Below, piece after piece: positions 15,231 to 34,750 of a DNA stretch of 64,000 nt. Below the pieces are notes generated by a model that did not search any database, had not been told where the DNA came from, and was given only the letters and a program-made list of their open reading frames with translations. Position 1 is the stretch's first letter; each line of letters opens with the position of its first letter. The stretch spans positions 3,195,311-3,259,310 of the forward strand of contig NC_081136.1 in NCBI RefSeq assembly GCF_958295425.1. Reading direction: 5' to 3'. A program made the position numbers and the translations under genes. The DNA comes from Solea solea. Its lineage: Eukaryota > Chordata > Actinopteri > Pleuronectiformes > Soleidae.

Positions 15231-17587
15231 TCAAAGGAAGACCGCTGTGAGGAAAATAAGTGAAAATGCACAGGGCTGGTCTGGGGTCGCCGACGGGGAT
15301 CACAGCAGTGAAGTGGATGTTCCTCGAGTGGTAAAATGCTTCTAAATTAAACCCACATGCACTGATTTCAATCCACATTAAGCCCATTCAGCTCTCCAGC
15401 TTTAATGACACTCAAAAATAATCTCCACGCACTTAATGACGCCGAACTGCAGGTTCTGAACCTCTGCCACGGATCTGTGGAGCAATAATGAAGACACTGA
15501 AAGCGATTATCTGGAGCTGGAGTAAAAAAGAAATACTGTAAAATAACATGTTTAATAATTATTTAAGCCAGAGGTGTCACCTTACTGGATGCTACTAGAT
15601 GCTCGGTGGCCCCCAAGGTCATTTGAGTTTGAGACCCCTGGTTTTGAACCAGGGTTCTCAAACTGTTGTATGTGCACTACCAGTGGTACGTGAGCTTCCT
15701 CCGGTGGTACGCGGAGGAAAATCAGAAATACCGTTAGTATATAGTGCGTTGGCCTATATACACCACTGTATTTTAATGTTGGAGATAATGGCGTTACTTC
15801 GAGAGCTCAGTATTTTTGTCAGGTGGTACCGCACATCTTTCTACCTCAGAAAACGACCACAAATGTCCAGGAAAGAAGGGTTTGAAATTAAAACCTCCAC
15901 ACTGTTTATGCCTTGCAGTGGTGTAATAGCTTGAGTGCGTCAGTGCCTCGACAGCTATATACCAGCAGGCACGTAGGCTCCTGGTAGGGTCACACAGAAA
16001 AGACAGGTGAAAAACAACTTTGTTGACACTCGGTGACACTGTGCAGCCATCAGGGGGCTACGGGTCTCTGACTCTCCTTCTAAAAGAGAAAAACCAAACA
16101 AAGAACAGTCAGATGGAGGAGTTGTTGTTGTTGTTGTTGTTGATGACTAAGAAATTAAGGCTAAAGTAATACTACAACACTTTCATTTGAAAAGAGCATT
16201 TTAAGGTGAAAAGTATCTGCATCAAGATTTGTATCAGAAAATACTGATATGCCTAAAAAACAGTTTACAGAGGTTTAGCCTCTTACGATGTTCTAGAACC
16301 TCTGTGAAACCACATAAAAGTGTGTGAGGATACGTATCAATTATTATTATTTGTTTTTTTTGACAGAACTTCTTTTTATATGATGGCTTAAGTGCACTGC
16401 GCTGCTCACTTTCCACTGTACTTTACGAGAACTGTACACTAATGTATGGCCAATGAGTCAGCAGAAAGAAATACTAGGCTACATGATCTTAGCCTGATGC
16501 TAACCCTACTCCATATTGGTAATTCAAAGTTTCAGACACGTCAGCATTACTCAATACAGCTTTCACTTATGTGTATTGAATATATCATTTTGTCACGTTA
16601 CTGTTGTCACGATTGCTCGATGACTAGCCAAGATAGCAAGCTAATGCTACGCAGAGCAGTGCAATTGCAGTGTTTTTTTTTATAAAGTTCTACTAAACGA
16701 CAATGGTGAAAATTCAGAGCTGGAATTCTTTTATTCGACCAAGGGTGAGGTTAAAGTTAAACTGAAAGTAACTAGCTAGCTAACTTAAAACATGTCAGAC
16801 AAACTAGTTGAGGCTATTTTTCAACAATTTAAGGGCTTTTTTTCTTCTGTTTCCTGCTTAATTTCGATCCCTCAACTAAAAAAAAATCAGATATCCATGT
16901 TCTCATAATCTGAATTTTTGGCAAACGACTTAAAACTGGTAATTCTACTGAAATTGTCTTTTTTTTTTTTTTTTTGGAAAATCTACAGGAACATGATGAG
17001 CCACATTTTGTACATTTGCATTCCTTCAGTGCAATTCGTTTGCCCCCTGGCGTTCACTCCCCGCACATACTTTGCTCCGAGCTGCTCACAAACCCCACTG
17101 CAGTATCATCATCTTATACCATAATTGACTGCTGTATTAACGCGGCATTGTGTGACACACACACACACACACACACCTCCACGCCCTCACAGCGATCAGT
17201 GCCCTGAATGTTAATGGACTTTATCTCCCTCAGCCGCAGGGAAAATGATGTCAAACTGGAGTCTGCGTGTTGTTGAATTACGCCACAGCCGTTCAACAGG
17301 GAAACCAAGATATCTGCATCTCATTTAGTGCGGGGGGATTTATTTTGTGAGAGGCAGGGCAGAGTGTGTAAATGGATCAATACTGTGGTAACAGATACAT
17401 CTATTGTGTGTGTGTGTGTGTGTGTGAGAGAGACCTTGTCAGGAGCCAATACGGTCCTTATTAAGACAAAGGCCAGGTCCTAATGAGGCAGAACCTCATT
17501 TCTGAGGAACTTGTGGATTGTTAAGGCTCTCTGCTGATTATTATTTTCATCATATGATAATCATTAGTATTAGTATTTTTCTCAAAC

Positions 17588-17915
17588 CTGGACAAACCAA
17601 ATATGATTCAGATTGAATGATTTCTTTGTTAATATGGAGCAAAGAAACCAGAAAATATTCACGTTTACGAAGCTGAAACATCTGAAAATGTTGCAGTTAG
17701 TTGACGATTCATTTAGTAATTGGTTAATAATTGATTAATCGAGCTCAGTCCAATTTAGTGTTGCTGTCTGTTGGATAAACTAACAAAAAAACCCCTTGAA
17801 ATTCAGTATTAATACTCGTTATTTGTGCAATGATACGTCTTCTACCACTTTGTCTTTTTAAAAATGGTCAGCAACAACGTACAGAATCACAAAATGACCC
17901 TTTTCTTTTCTCCTT
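17588..17915 (+). repeat. GCAAAGAAACCAGAAAATATTC repeat, copy 1
   Basis: Contains atggagcaaagaaaccagaa, cgaagctgaaacatctgaaa, attcagtattaatactcg and atggtcagcaacaacgt in this order. The same words recur in the same order and orientation at 18430-18735. These are fragments of a very common fish repeat of the hAT-MITE kind, as I recall it. Confidence 0.75.
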
Positions 17916-17947
17916 CACCTCATTCCTGAGGTGGTTATGGGTTTGTT

Positions 17948-17950
<3 letters not shown>

Positions 17951-17978
<28 letters not shown>
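17951..17978. repeat. (GT)n next to an abtb3 donor
   Basis: 28 bp of pure GT on the plus strand, so CA repeats on the transcript, 18 bases past the donor of exon 17999-18134. CA repeats near donors can bind hnRNP L. Function inferred. Confidence 0.9.
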
Positions 17979-17997
17979 ATGGATGGAGCCCGTGTCA

Positions 17998-18183
<186 letters not shown>

Positions 18184-18344
18184 TCATTTATCTGTGATTT
18201 AACAAGTGATGATGGTAAAATCAGGCATAATATGGCCAAAAAGATGTCGAAAAGAGTCGAAAATAAACCCAATACGTTCATCAGTTCATGCTTTATAACA
18301 AATATCAGATGAAAAAGATGAAATACAACAGTTTAGAGAGTAAC

Positions 18345-18735
18345 AGGGCTGCAACAACGATTACTTTCATCATGTACTCGTCTTTTGAGTATTTGTTCGA
18401 TCCATAAAATGTTGGGTAAAATGTTGATAAGTGTTTCTCAAACCCGATGTTTTAATGATTTCCTTTGTAAATGTGGAGCAAAGAAAGCAGAACATTTTCA
18501 CGTTTAAGAAGCTGAAACATCTGAAAATACTGACAATTCATTTAATAATTCACTGATCTGTCTTCGAGTTAAGTCCTATTTAGCGTTGGTGTGTGTCGGA
18601 AAAGGGAACAAAAAAACCCTTTCAATTCAGTATTAATGCTCTTGTTATTTGTACAATTATACTTCTATGACTTTGTCCTTTATTAAAATTGGTCAGCAAC
18701 AACGTGAGAAATTACCCTTTTCTCCACAAAAGGCA
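18345..18735 (+). repeat. GCAAAGAAACCAGAAAATATTC repeat, copy 2
   Basis: Starts with agggctgcaacaacgattac (18345-18364), the usual terminus of this family, then tgtggagcaaagaaagcaga, agaagctgaaacatctgaaa and ttggtcagcaacaacgtgag. Copy 1 lacks a clear start. The abtb3 exon at 17999-18134 lies between the two. Confidence 0.75.
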
Positions 18736-19295
18736 GAACAGAAACTAACTAAAAACATATTATCTACTTGGGACTTATTCATTGACTGAAATTAGCTCAG
18801 GAATAATGGAATAATAATAGTGTCTGTGGCCGTGGGTTTTGATCGCGTTACTGTGGCAACGAGTCCCGCTGTCTTTGAATTCACCTGCAGGGCGTTTCAG
18901 AGAACTGCACTCGAGCTGCACGGTCACATGAGAGGCAACATTTCAGAGGCACTGCAGGCCTGAATTAAGCCTCTTTCACACTGAGACTAGTGGGTAAACC
19001 AAGGAAAAGCTGCTTTTAATACTGTAAGTTTTTCACTGTGCGTCGTCACAAACATGCAGGAAACGTATAATGTGTCTTAAACTGAGTCTAGTGTAAGAAA
19101 AATGTCATTTGGTGCCAATACATGATTTGACCTGAGTGTCACATACTGTGTCTTTAATTAGTGAGGGTCATATTTGACGGAAACGCCTCGTTATGTTCTG
19201 GGTTGGCATGAAAACATGGAAAACGGAATCTGTGTTGTGACTGAAGATGTTGGTGGTGTTGGAGGATTAGGGCCAAACTGAAGAAAATTGTTTTT

Positions 19296-19900
19296 AATCT
19301 TTCGAGAATAAAGTCGTAATCTTTTGAGAATGAAGTCGTAATCTTTCAAGAATAAAGTCGTAGTCTTTCAAGAATAAAGTCGTAATCTTTTGAGAATGAA
19401 GTCGTAATCTTGCAAGAATAAAGTCGTAGTCTTTCAAGAATAAAGTTGTAGTCTTTCAAGAATAAAGTCGTAGTCTTTCAAGAATAAAGTCGTAATCTGT
19501 CAAGAATAAAGTCGTAATCTTGCAAGAATAAAGTCGTAGTCTTTCAAGAATAAAGTTGTAGTCTTTCAAGAATAAAGTCGTAGTCTTTCAAGAATAAAGT
19601 CGTAATCTGTCAAGAATAAAGTCGTAATCTTTCAAGAATAAAGTCGTAATCTGTCAAGAATAAAGTCGTAATATTATGAGGATAAAGTCGTAATATTACG
19701 ATGATAAAGTCGAAATATTATGAGGATAAAGTCGTAATATTACGATGATAAAGTCGAAATATTATGAGAATGAAGTCGTAATCTTTCAAGAATAAAGTCG
19801 CAGTCTTTCAAGAATAAAGTCGTAATCTTTCAAGAGTAAAGTCGTAATCTTTCAAGAGTAAAGCCGTAATCTTTGGAAAATAAAGTCGTAATATAATGAG
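19296..19900. repeat. 22-bp minisatellite, about 27 units
   Basis: Tandem array with unit close to aataaagtcgtaatctttcaag. Units differ by a few changes (gtagtc, gttgtagtc, tttgag), and at 19670-19765 a shorter variant (tattatgaggataaagtcg) takes over. The array has a higher-order pattern: a block of about 110 bp near 19399-19500 reappears at about 19508-19610. It lies in the intron next to exon 19980-20073, 78 bases past its donor. Confidence 0.95.
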
Positions 19901-19911
19901 TTTGGCCCTCA

Positions 19912-20139
<228 letters not shown>

Positions 20140-20540
20140 TCAAGAGGAGGAAGAAAAACAGACATGGCGTGTTACTTTAAGTCTTGGCATGAGAAAAATA
20201 TCCTCATGCCACTGTCACATGTCATTTAGAGACAGAGTCTGAGCTCTGGACACTAGAAACGCTCTTTTAGCTGCACGTCATTATTAGTTTTTGTTGTTCT
20301 TGAAAAAAAAAATCGCATATATATATACAGTTCTGCAGAAAACGTATGAAAAATTAAAAATGATGGGTAAAAACAGTGAGGTTTTGTCGTCGTTTGTGAG
20401 GAGGCTGCGTTTCACACTGGCTTCAGTTTGCCTTTGAAAGTGTTCCCTGATCTTTAGACTCACTCATGATGAGAACCACGGGACTCCGTGACTCATCCTT
20501 TAGACATCTTTAGAGCATACATTATTAAAACATTATTAAA

Positions 20541-21236
20541 AGAATAGTTTTTTTTTTCTTTTTCTTTTTAGGTGTACTTGTATGAGACACTGACACATAA
20601 TCAATGCTAACTTGCCGGCGCCAGGAACCTGAAAAATGGATGTTCGCTCTCAGGAAAGAAAAAAAACACCTGCAAGTGGAGACAAACAATGATTCTAGCC
20701 ACTTAGCAAAAGGCCCACATATTAAAAACTAAACCTGCTTTAGTCTACACTATCAAAAATAATCACTTTATCTCACTATTCTGAAGTTAATGTCGTTTTG
20801 TGAACCACTTTCTCCCTGCACCAAAGCTCATTAAGAAAATCGGCGATTTTAAATCAGTGGCACACATGAGCCGCTTCAACCATTCATTTAAAATATGGTG
20901 TTTGGTGAATTCGGGGATTAATGTCCTTTGTTTAGATTCATTACAGTGACACAAACCTCTCAAATAAGGCAGCAATGGCCAAGCAGCTACTGTGTCCCCG
21001 TGAGCTAAAAACGCTGATTTTCTCTATGGAGTTTGGTGCGGGAGAGTGAGCGGTTTAAAAACTTGAATTTACAGTGAGATAAAGTGGCAAACACATTCTT
21101 AAGATGTCATAGAATTAAACAGGTGTTCAGTAAGTGTTTTTCCCTTGTTTCCCCATTGGAAGCCAGGGTTTTCAGTGCTTCTGCCTATGAGTCAGTGTCT
21201 CACACAACCACACTTCGAAACACCTGAACTATCTTT
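20541..21236. repeat. palindromic element family A, copy 3 (near full length)
   Basis: Left terminus aagaatagtt...ggtgtacttgtatgagac; right terminus gtctcacacaaccacacttc, then acacctgaactatctttt. The inner arms are caccaaagctcattaagaaa (about 20819-20838) and tttctctatggagtttggtg (about 21018-21037). It is about 700 bp and palindromic over most of its length. It sits in the abtb3 intron between exons 19980-20073 and 21521-21622. Confidence 0.8.
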
Positions 21237-21334
21237 TTTTTATTTTTTTAAACATAAACTCAATCTGTAGAACAACTTGTCGCCACACAAAAACAAGATC
21301 AAGGAGATATAAGAAGGACACATAATAATCATTA

Positions 21335-21643
<309 letters not shown>

Positions 21644-22267
21644 TCAGGGAGGGAGAGAGATATATATATATATACTGTATATATGTATTTGTACAGCCAT
21701 TATCATTCATTCAGCTCAGGGTAGGAGGAGGAGCGAGAAAGCAGAGAGAGCAGGAAGAGAAGGAGGAGTGTGAGCAGGATGGCGGACGGCGAGTTTCCTC
21801 TATAGAGTCTGACAGAAAATAAGCCGGCGTAAATCTGCCCGAGCGTCGACGCCACACTTTGTGGCGGCTCTGACGCTTTTTATTTCAAGAGAGAATAAAA
21901 GAAAGCACGACACAGACGGGAGACGCAGTGAAAGACGGTGCTGCGGTGCTGACTCACACAGACAAAGAGCCGAGTTCAACAGACTGTCTGTACGTTTTGT
22001 TTGTGCTGTGATCTCTGAAAAGTGTTTTGTTTTAAATCACAGACTGAATTACATACATTATTTGTGGACGTCCCCGGGAGGAGGCCCCCCCCCGTACAAA
22101 CACTGAGCTCATGATGCTCAACATCAGCGGGACTCTTTAGCGTTTTTGTGTTCACAGGGATGCATTATTAATCCCGTTATAGCACCGCGGCCTTTTCTGC
22201 ATAAACCGATCGCATCGCCGGCTGAAATATTAACACTCCAGCGTTTGCTGCGTGACTAAGTGTTTTG

Positions 22268-23052
22268 AATACTGATAGTTCACGTTTTATGAGGCACTGA
22301 CACAAATTCAGAGCTGACTGAGTCATAGAAACTACCGCTGCCAGCAGAGACTGATTTCATTAAATATACTACGCCGGCTCATGTGCGTACACTTTCTTGA
22401 GAACATATTTATTGCTTCGTCTCACTTTTAAACAGCCCCTTTTTCTGACTGGAAAAACGGAAGTTTGCATTGTTCTGCAAAATGCTAACGCTGCTGCACC
22501 AAATCCCATAGAGAAAATCAGCACTTTTTACATCATGAAACACAGGAGTCATCAATCCACTGCTGCCCCCGTTAGTGAGTTCAAATGTGGCATTCTGTGA
22601 CTTTGGTCATTAAAATTCATTTTTTTTTTTCAGATTAACCTCAGGGAGACCAATTTATAATTTAAGGCAGTGGTGGACCAGCAGCTACTGTGTCCCTGTG
22701 TGATAAAAACGCTGATTTTCTCTATGGACTCTGGTGCGACACAGTGAGCAGTTTAAAGTGAAGCAAAAAATGTACGTTTCAAGTGAGAAAAATATGTCTA
22801 ATGACAAGATAAAGTGGCAGTCGTATTCTTAGGATTAAGTACACTTAAGCAAATGTAGATTTCTACCAGGGAAGCCCTTAGTTAAGTGGATAAAATCAGT
22901 TTGTCCTTGTGTTCTTGCTAGTAGCCCTAGTTTCAGTGACAGCCTCTTTATCTCCAGCTTGTTCCAGGGGCAGCGAGTGCTCAACACAGTTAGCGCATGT
23001 ATGTGTCAGTACCTCATACGAAAACTCTTCAAATTCAAAAAACATGAACTAT
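22268..23052. repeat. palindromic element family A, copy 4
   Basis: Left end actgatagttcacgttttat gaggcactgac; right end gtcagtacctcatacgaaaa, then catgaactattctga. Inner arms caccaaatcccatagagaaa (about 22497-22516) and tttctctatggactctggtg (about 22716-22735). About 780 bp, in the abtb3 intron 21623-24111. Confidence 0.8.
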
Positions 23053-24027
23053 TCTGATGAAGCTAGAGTCTGTTAGCGTGGCAAAGCTAGCAATAGCGAG
23101 CTACACTTTGAAAAACGGTAGGAGAATCAAGTAAAATACACAGAAATTGATTTAAATTGTCATGTTTTAAGGGGAAAAAAACATAGCTAACCCCATTGGC
23201 AGATGGGTAAAATGGCTAGACTAACAATCTTTAAACTAGCTTGTTAAGCTAGTCAGTTTAAGTCTAAAATGTGCCTCAAAACTAGATGGTCAGAATTTAA
23301 GAAAGAATTGATGTAAACTTCTTTTTCTAGATTAAGCTAACTAAGATTATCTAACTTAACTAAGTATAAACATGAGCAAAAACAGCTCATAGAACACAAA
23401 CCATTATTTTGGCTTATTCCTGGTAATTGAAGGTTAATATTGTCAAAAATGGATTATTTTTTCCTTCCCAATATTGTAGTTTTCTTTTTAGGCAGGAGAA
23501 AAAAACAAGGCATTTTAAAAACTTTGTTTAAAGTCAACTTTTGCAGTGTAAAGAGGTTCAAGTACACACACACACATGCGCATGCACACACACACACGGA
23601 AGCATAAAAACTTACTCTTACTTTAAGCATATTTACGACGACGACATAAACTTGTGCAATGAAGTTCATGCATGGTGGTGGCTTACGCTCAAATAACAGT
23701 AATGCAGTATTGATGTGGTATAAAGCAAACTGCAGCTGTAACTGTAATGAAGGGACTGCGTGCGCTGAGGGAACATTAGTGGAATATTACTCCACATCAG
23801 CGCAGATACAAACTGTCGTTGCCACAGTGCAAACGACCCTTGTTTATTGTTTATCAGTGCACTTCACGTAATGAGCTGCCAGGAGAACGGGGAGCATGCG
23901 GAGAGCAGGTGAGACGGAAGCAAACAAAGATAAAGACGGAATGGGAGGGGAGGGGAGGGAGGAGGTCAACAAAGAAAAAAAGCTGAGTCATCGTTTTCAA
24001 TGGTAAAACAACACAAATGCAAATTTA

Positions 24028-28779
<4,752 letters not shown>

Positions 28780-29615
28780 TCACCTGCTTCCTTAAGCAGC
28801 TTTTCACCAGACATAAATCTCATTAATATACAGTCTATGATTATTATTTCTCAGTGACGTCTCCCAGAGAGCCTGCTAATCCACACCACGCCGTCAAAGC
28901 TCGGGTTTCCATGGAGTCACAGAGGAAACCGTATTCCTGATGTTTGCCCTTTGTTTCTTTTTTGAATGTTTCTTCTCGATCTTACATGGAAAACAAAATA
29001 ATAAAAAATGGTGGCCTCGTTTTCTAACAGTTTGACGAATTAAGTCACTAAACCCACACATATGACATTGATAGAGTCATGCTAGTTTTGTTTTAATGAC
29101 AATTTTAACTTAGGAGTTGGATTACTAATTGAATAGTTGGGTCAGCCCTTCATTTTATGTTAAAAATCACTTTCAGGGACACATTAATATGAAGAAATTA
29201 CGATTTGATTTGATTTTTTTACAGTGCAAATTCCCTAGAAGATTTGAGGTGAGGATGTTTACGATGGATGTTTTCAGTTTCAAATTAAGGTGAGATAATC
29301 CTCTCATAAATAAGGTTTAATCAAAATTACAGCTTTCAATTTGTGTATTTCACAATCTAGTGCTATTAGTGCGATGGTGATTCACCATTAGCCATTCTTT
29401 AATCTTTGTGTTACTGCCCTCTAGATATTGTTGTAAAAACAAATTTTTTAAGATAATTAAGAAAAGGTAAAAGTAGAAAATTGTACATTTTTCGGGAACT
29501 TGAACTCAAACTCAGATGGAGCAACGCCACTGCAGTAATGGCGCCTTGTCTACTTCCTGGTCTTAGCTAAAATTTGTCAAGTAAACAACATAATGGCATA
29601 ATATATATATTCTTA

Positions 29616-29981
<366 letters not shown>

Positions 29982-32224
29982 TCAAATATTAAGTGAGATT
30001 TCTACCATGAGTCGACACGGATTATAAAAAAAAAAAAAAAAAGCTGACAAGTGTCATTTTCAAGTGTTAACACATCATATAATTCCAAATAAAACTACAC
30101 AGGAAGGCCTGGGGGCAGCTAATGCTTCCACTGTGACGACACTCGCTAATAAACAAGAACATAAAAATGATGACCCAACGGAAAGAGACAGAAATTCAAT
30201 GAATATAAACTGGTAAAACAAGTTGAAAGCTTGTGTCAGTGCTAGTATTCATTTTTGAACACTCAATCCCCGGTTAACTCTCCCGCCTCTACCAAGCTAA
30301 CATAGCATAAGCGCTACGTTAGCTGAACTTTTCAGCCCAGATATCTCTGCAGCAAAAACAGGCAGATTTATTATTAATGTTAGAGAACATACATGTACCT
30401 TTTTCTGTTCTAACTGTCTAACTGTGGGGAACATGTTAGCAACACACAGGCTTTTCTTCCCTTTTCTCTCTGAAGCTAACAATAACACTCCAGCAGCAAC
30501 GCTAGCATACTTTATTTCCCGGAATTCCTCACTTAAGTATTGTATTTTACTGCAAATGTACAACAATGTCATATCAAATATTGTAGCATTTTCCCATATA
30601 AATGCTGTATTTTACTCTACTACTATATTTACTCACATTACTTCACATTAATTACTGTGATTGGTCACTATTTTCCTGTGTAAATACTATATTTAACTCT
30701 TCAAAAAGAGGATATTCCTGTAACAGCTGGTCATTTCAGAAGTAAACACAAAAATACTGTCAATTATCACAGTTACAGCCTGTGATATGACAATGTTTAT
30801 TGTGAAATTTATATTTAAATACTGGACATATTTGACATTACTATCACCATATTGTTGCTGTACAGTCATATATCATGGCATGGGATATGTTTGAAGAAAA
30901 TGTCTTGGTTAAGGAACATTTTCTGAGTAGAGTATGAAAATATCTTTGTTTTCAAAAGAATGAAACCCATGAATATTAAAATTTGTTAAGTGACAGCTTT
31001 CAAATGTCTGACAGATTTTGAGTGTTCACGCCTTGACGTTAATGGGACTAAGCGGGAAGAATGAGAGAACACGTGACTCCGAGAAGGTTTCTCAAAACCG
31101 AAGTTTTGTCATCTTGCACTTGCACAAAAAAAAATACCTGCCTGGGATTCTTTTTTTCTTCTTTTTTTCCCAGCAGTGATAACTCTGTCTGCCTCAGCGG
31201 AGCTTTACTGCTGATTAGTGTGAGATGTGAGACTTTGTAATCCGATCCTCCAAGGATGCAATAAGCCACGGCACAGAAGCACAGTGGGACGACCAAGTCA
31301 TAACGCGGTTGCAGGATGACAGATACGACGCAGTCCCTCGAGTAAACACTGTAGCTACTGTAGATGATGGTTGTGCCGCTTGATTTAAGACTCCTTTGTT
31401 TTAAATGTCACTATCGTAAAGATAAAACAATGATTATTTGGACACGTAAACACATAAATCTGTAATGACAGACATCGAAATGTGCATAATTATCTTCTTC
31501 ACATTAACGACAATTAACATTAACACATAAAAATCAAGGTTCTTCCTGGACAATTCTTCACTTATTAGCAGTTAGACACTGTTACAAGTATAGTTTGGAC
31601 TCAGTGGTTCCCTGCACTCTTAACAACATACAGTATGCACTTATTGTACAGGAAACAAATTACACTCAATTTAGGAGTCTCTCTGACTCAGCCCATTCCA
31701 CTTTGGACGGTAATAAAACCGACTATTGTCCGCGAAGGCTTTTAAAAGCCAGAAGTAGCCTCGGACGCACAATAGAAACCCCGAAGACATCAAATTAAAT
31801 GGTCTAATTTCATGTTATTGTCGTATAATTATATTACAAATCCATCAGCGAGGTTTGGTCTGTGGAGCTCTTCTCCCTCGTGACCCTCAAGGAAAGATCA
31901 TTTCTGAATAAAACAAAATAAAACAAAATAAATAATTGTCCATTTGGGACCGTCGTGTTTACCGTGTCTGCAGTCAGTAAATTCGCTGTAAACGCACGCG
32001 TTGATCCAGGGAGAGGCTCTGAGGTATTGATTTGCCAATTTTGACACTCAGTCGACAGTTTGTGTGTGTTTTTCATTTCACAAAGTCAAAAATGTCTTTT
32101 AGCGACTTTAACACCTGAAGTCTGCCAGCGTTTTTTTATTTATACAAGAAAGGGAAGGTCTTCACTGCTGTTTAACAGTTCGCACAATAATGGGACAACT
32201 CAGATGAATGATGATTACTCTCAC

Positions 32225-32415
32225 TGAAAACACGGCTGCCAGCAGGGACGAAAGGAAACGAAAAACAAAAGGCTCACAACAACATTTTCCAGCTAATCTT
32301 GAGTTTGTAAACCACTCACTCTCCCGCACCAAAGTCCATTGATAAAATCAGCATTTTTAGCTCTACAAGACAAGGGCTCTGCTGTTTTACTGCTGTTCTT
32401 GCAGGTGACCATATT
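32225..32415. repeat. palindromic element family A, half copy
   Basis: One outer-to-inner arm only: cacggctgccagcagggac, aaccactcactctcccgcac and ccaaagtccattgataaaat then cagcattttta. The matching second arm is missing, so this copy is truncated. Confidence 0.65.
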
Positions 32416-32569
32416 TCTATCCAAGCTTTTTACCATTTCTCCCGGCTATCGCTCTACACGCACGTATGTTTTGGTTGTGTTTACCCACAATGCCCTGCGT
32501 TGTAGCCGAAGTGAACAAAGTTTTTTAGGCACACCTGAGTTCACAAATGAACTGGTGTAGATGCACTCA

Positions 32570-32800
32570 CAAAGGTTTCATGTATGCGTATGTTTGTTTA
32601 AGTGTATAATCCCTTTAAAATAAACCTTCTACAGCAGCCTGAATGGACAAACCAACCATGGCTTGCACCTTTGCTTTCTCAAGCGGAAAGCTTACTACTC
32701 AAATGAAGACAAATGATGTCCCTTCTGGTTTGTGAAGGCCACCATAGTTCCTTGATGAGCTTGCTAGACATCACTAATTCTTAAACACTGGACCTTTGAC
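32570..32800. repeat. GGTCCAGTGT dispersed repeat, copy
   Basis: Right end reads gacatcactaattcttaaac then actggacctttga, same as 8926-8958. Upstream has gaaggccaccatagttcc, similar to gaggccaccatagatgac at 49656-49675, which places that later copy in the same family. Confidence 0.6.
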
Positions 32801-33348
32801 GCACTTCTCACATCCATCTAAACTGTATAATGTGAATCAATTGACTTTATCATCACACACATCATTATGTCTTCGGCAGTTGATTCCCCTTCAGTGATTC
32901 TCCACCTGAAACATCCTTCACCCGCTTTGTTATTCAAGCCCTTCCCACCCGACTTTAACCTTGCAGCTGAATGCTAAATAGAGTGTTTTCTCTCTTGGGG
33001 ACCTGAGAGCGTGCTGACATGTCACTGCGCCTGACGTTCCTCTCTTACTCCCCTGAGTCTCCAGGATGGAGTTATATCTCTTTGGAGCCGAAGAGAAAAA
33101 AAAAGAAAAGATGTTGGAGGATCTGTCCATCTGTCCGTCCAAGTGAAGTCCCCCTGGTTTCCATCAATCCGCTCAGTGTCCAGCGGGGGGGAGTGTCAGT
33201 GACGACCGAGCCCACACAGTAATGCTTGTTCTTGCTCTCAGGGACAGCAAATGTGGGCGAGGGACATTTTGGGAGTTTGGATTATTTTTCCACACAAACA
33301 AATCTCAGAGACAGGAAGCAGGTTATTTTTTTGATACATGTTGACCTG

Positions 33349-33625
33349 AAGATGCTGAGATCTTTGTTGGGAGTGACCAGAATGGACCAGGATTTAGAAA
33401 AAGAGCATGTTTGAGGGACAGATGAAGTCAGAGAGTCAAGATTGAGATGGTATGGTCGCGTGCAGAGGAGGGATTGTGATTATTGGATTGTTGGACAAAG
33501 GATGTTGAAGATGGAGCTGAAGACCACAGAGAAGGTTAATGGCTGTTGTGAAGAAGGACATGAAGAGAGAGAGAGACATCAGGGGAGGACAAGGTGGAGG
33601 AAGATGATCCGCTATGGAAAAGATG
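33349..33625 (+). mobile_element. LINE reverse-transcriptase C-terminal fragment
   Basis: A plus-strand frame reads LRSLLGVTRMDQ upstream and, after a frame change, RWYGRVQRRDCDYW, GQRMLKMELK and GRTRWRKMIRYGKD. This is the usual end of a fish non-LTR retrotransposon polyprotein (RWFGHVQRRD ... GRRML-x-MEL ... RWR-x-MIR-x-GD). The middle is deleted and shifted. It runs antisense inside the abtb3 intron. Confidence 0.75.
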
Positions 33626-33782
33626 AGTGCATGAAAGCAGAACACTCCAGGAAAACAATTATTTTGCTATATTTGACTTAGCGTCTAACATGTATCTGTA
33701 AAAAAACAGTGATGTTTGTTTCCAGCAGGAGCCATTTTGACTGAAGCGTCATCATCAGTATAGGATGGCGTGGTTGGACTCA

Positions 33783-34004
<222 letters not shown>

Positions 34005-34671
34005 TTACACACATGAGTTGCATGATGGATTTTTTTTTTTTTTACAACCCGTGAAAGATGGAGGGAGAGGCATAAACATTGTGTACTAAAACGAGAGAAA
34101 GAGCTTTACAACAGTCTCGGCATTACTCTCAAACCCTCTTCTCGCCTTTGACTTGGAGCACTTATGTAATGATGTAAAGACTCATTCAATCATTCACATA
34201 AGGTCTGAATCACATCATCCAGCCACACAGTGCTCTCTGAGCAGGAATTTCCCTCCTTGAAATGACATTTAGGCACAATGAATCGCACACAGAATGAGCG
34301 TCTATCTTCATTCTTTGTCATGAGCACATTTTAGTCACCTAATGGCTCACAGGGAATCGACCATACCTGCGTCAGAGAGCAATGACCGTTAAAAGCATCA
34401 CTGTAGCCATAGTACGATCTTTGCATTAGTTTGTACGGAAAAAAAAAACATTTTACACAGACATTCAGATTAGTCTGAGGATCATTTTCAAGGTTTGTAA
34501 AGGTAATAAAAAGCTGAAAAAGACAACTTTTTGACTTAAATGTCAAGTGTTTGACATTTAGAAGGATCTACTGGCAGAAATGTAATGTACTGCCCATGTT
34601 TTTGTAAGTGTATATTCTTCTCCTGCACCTACAGTATTATCGCAAAAAACTAATGATGGAAAGTTGAGGAA

Positions 34672-34750
34672 ATCATTCAGGTGTGTTGGAGCAGGGACAT
34701 TTCTAAAACATGGACAGGATAGAGGTCCCTGAGGACCAGGAGTGGGGAAA
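34672..34750. repeat. dispersed repeat fragment
   Basis: Contains aggtgtgttggagcagggac and gaggtccctgaggaccagga, which I recognise as part of a common fish repeat usually found as ggacccctgaggaccagg. No ends seen. Confidence 0.5.
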
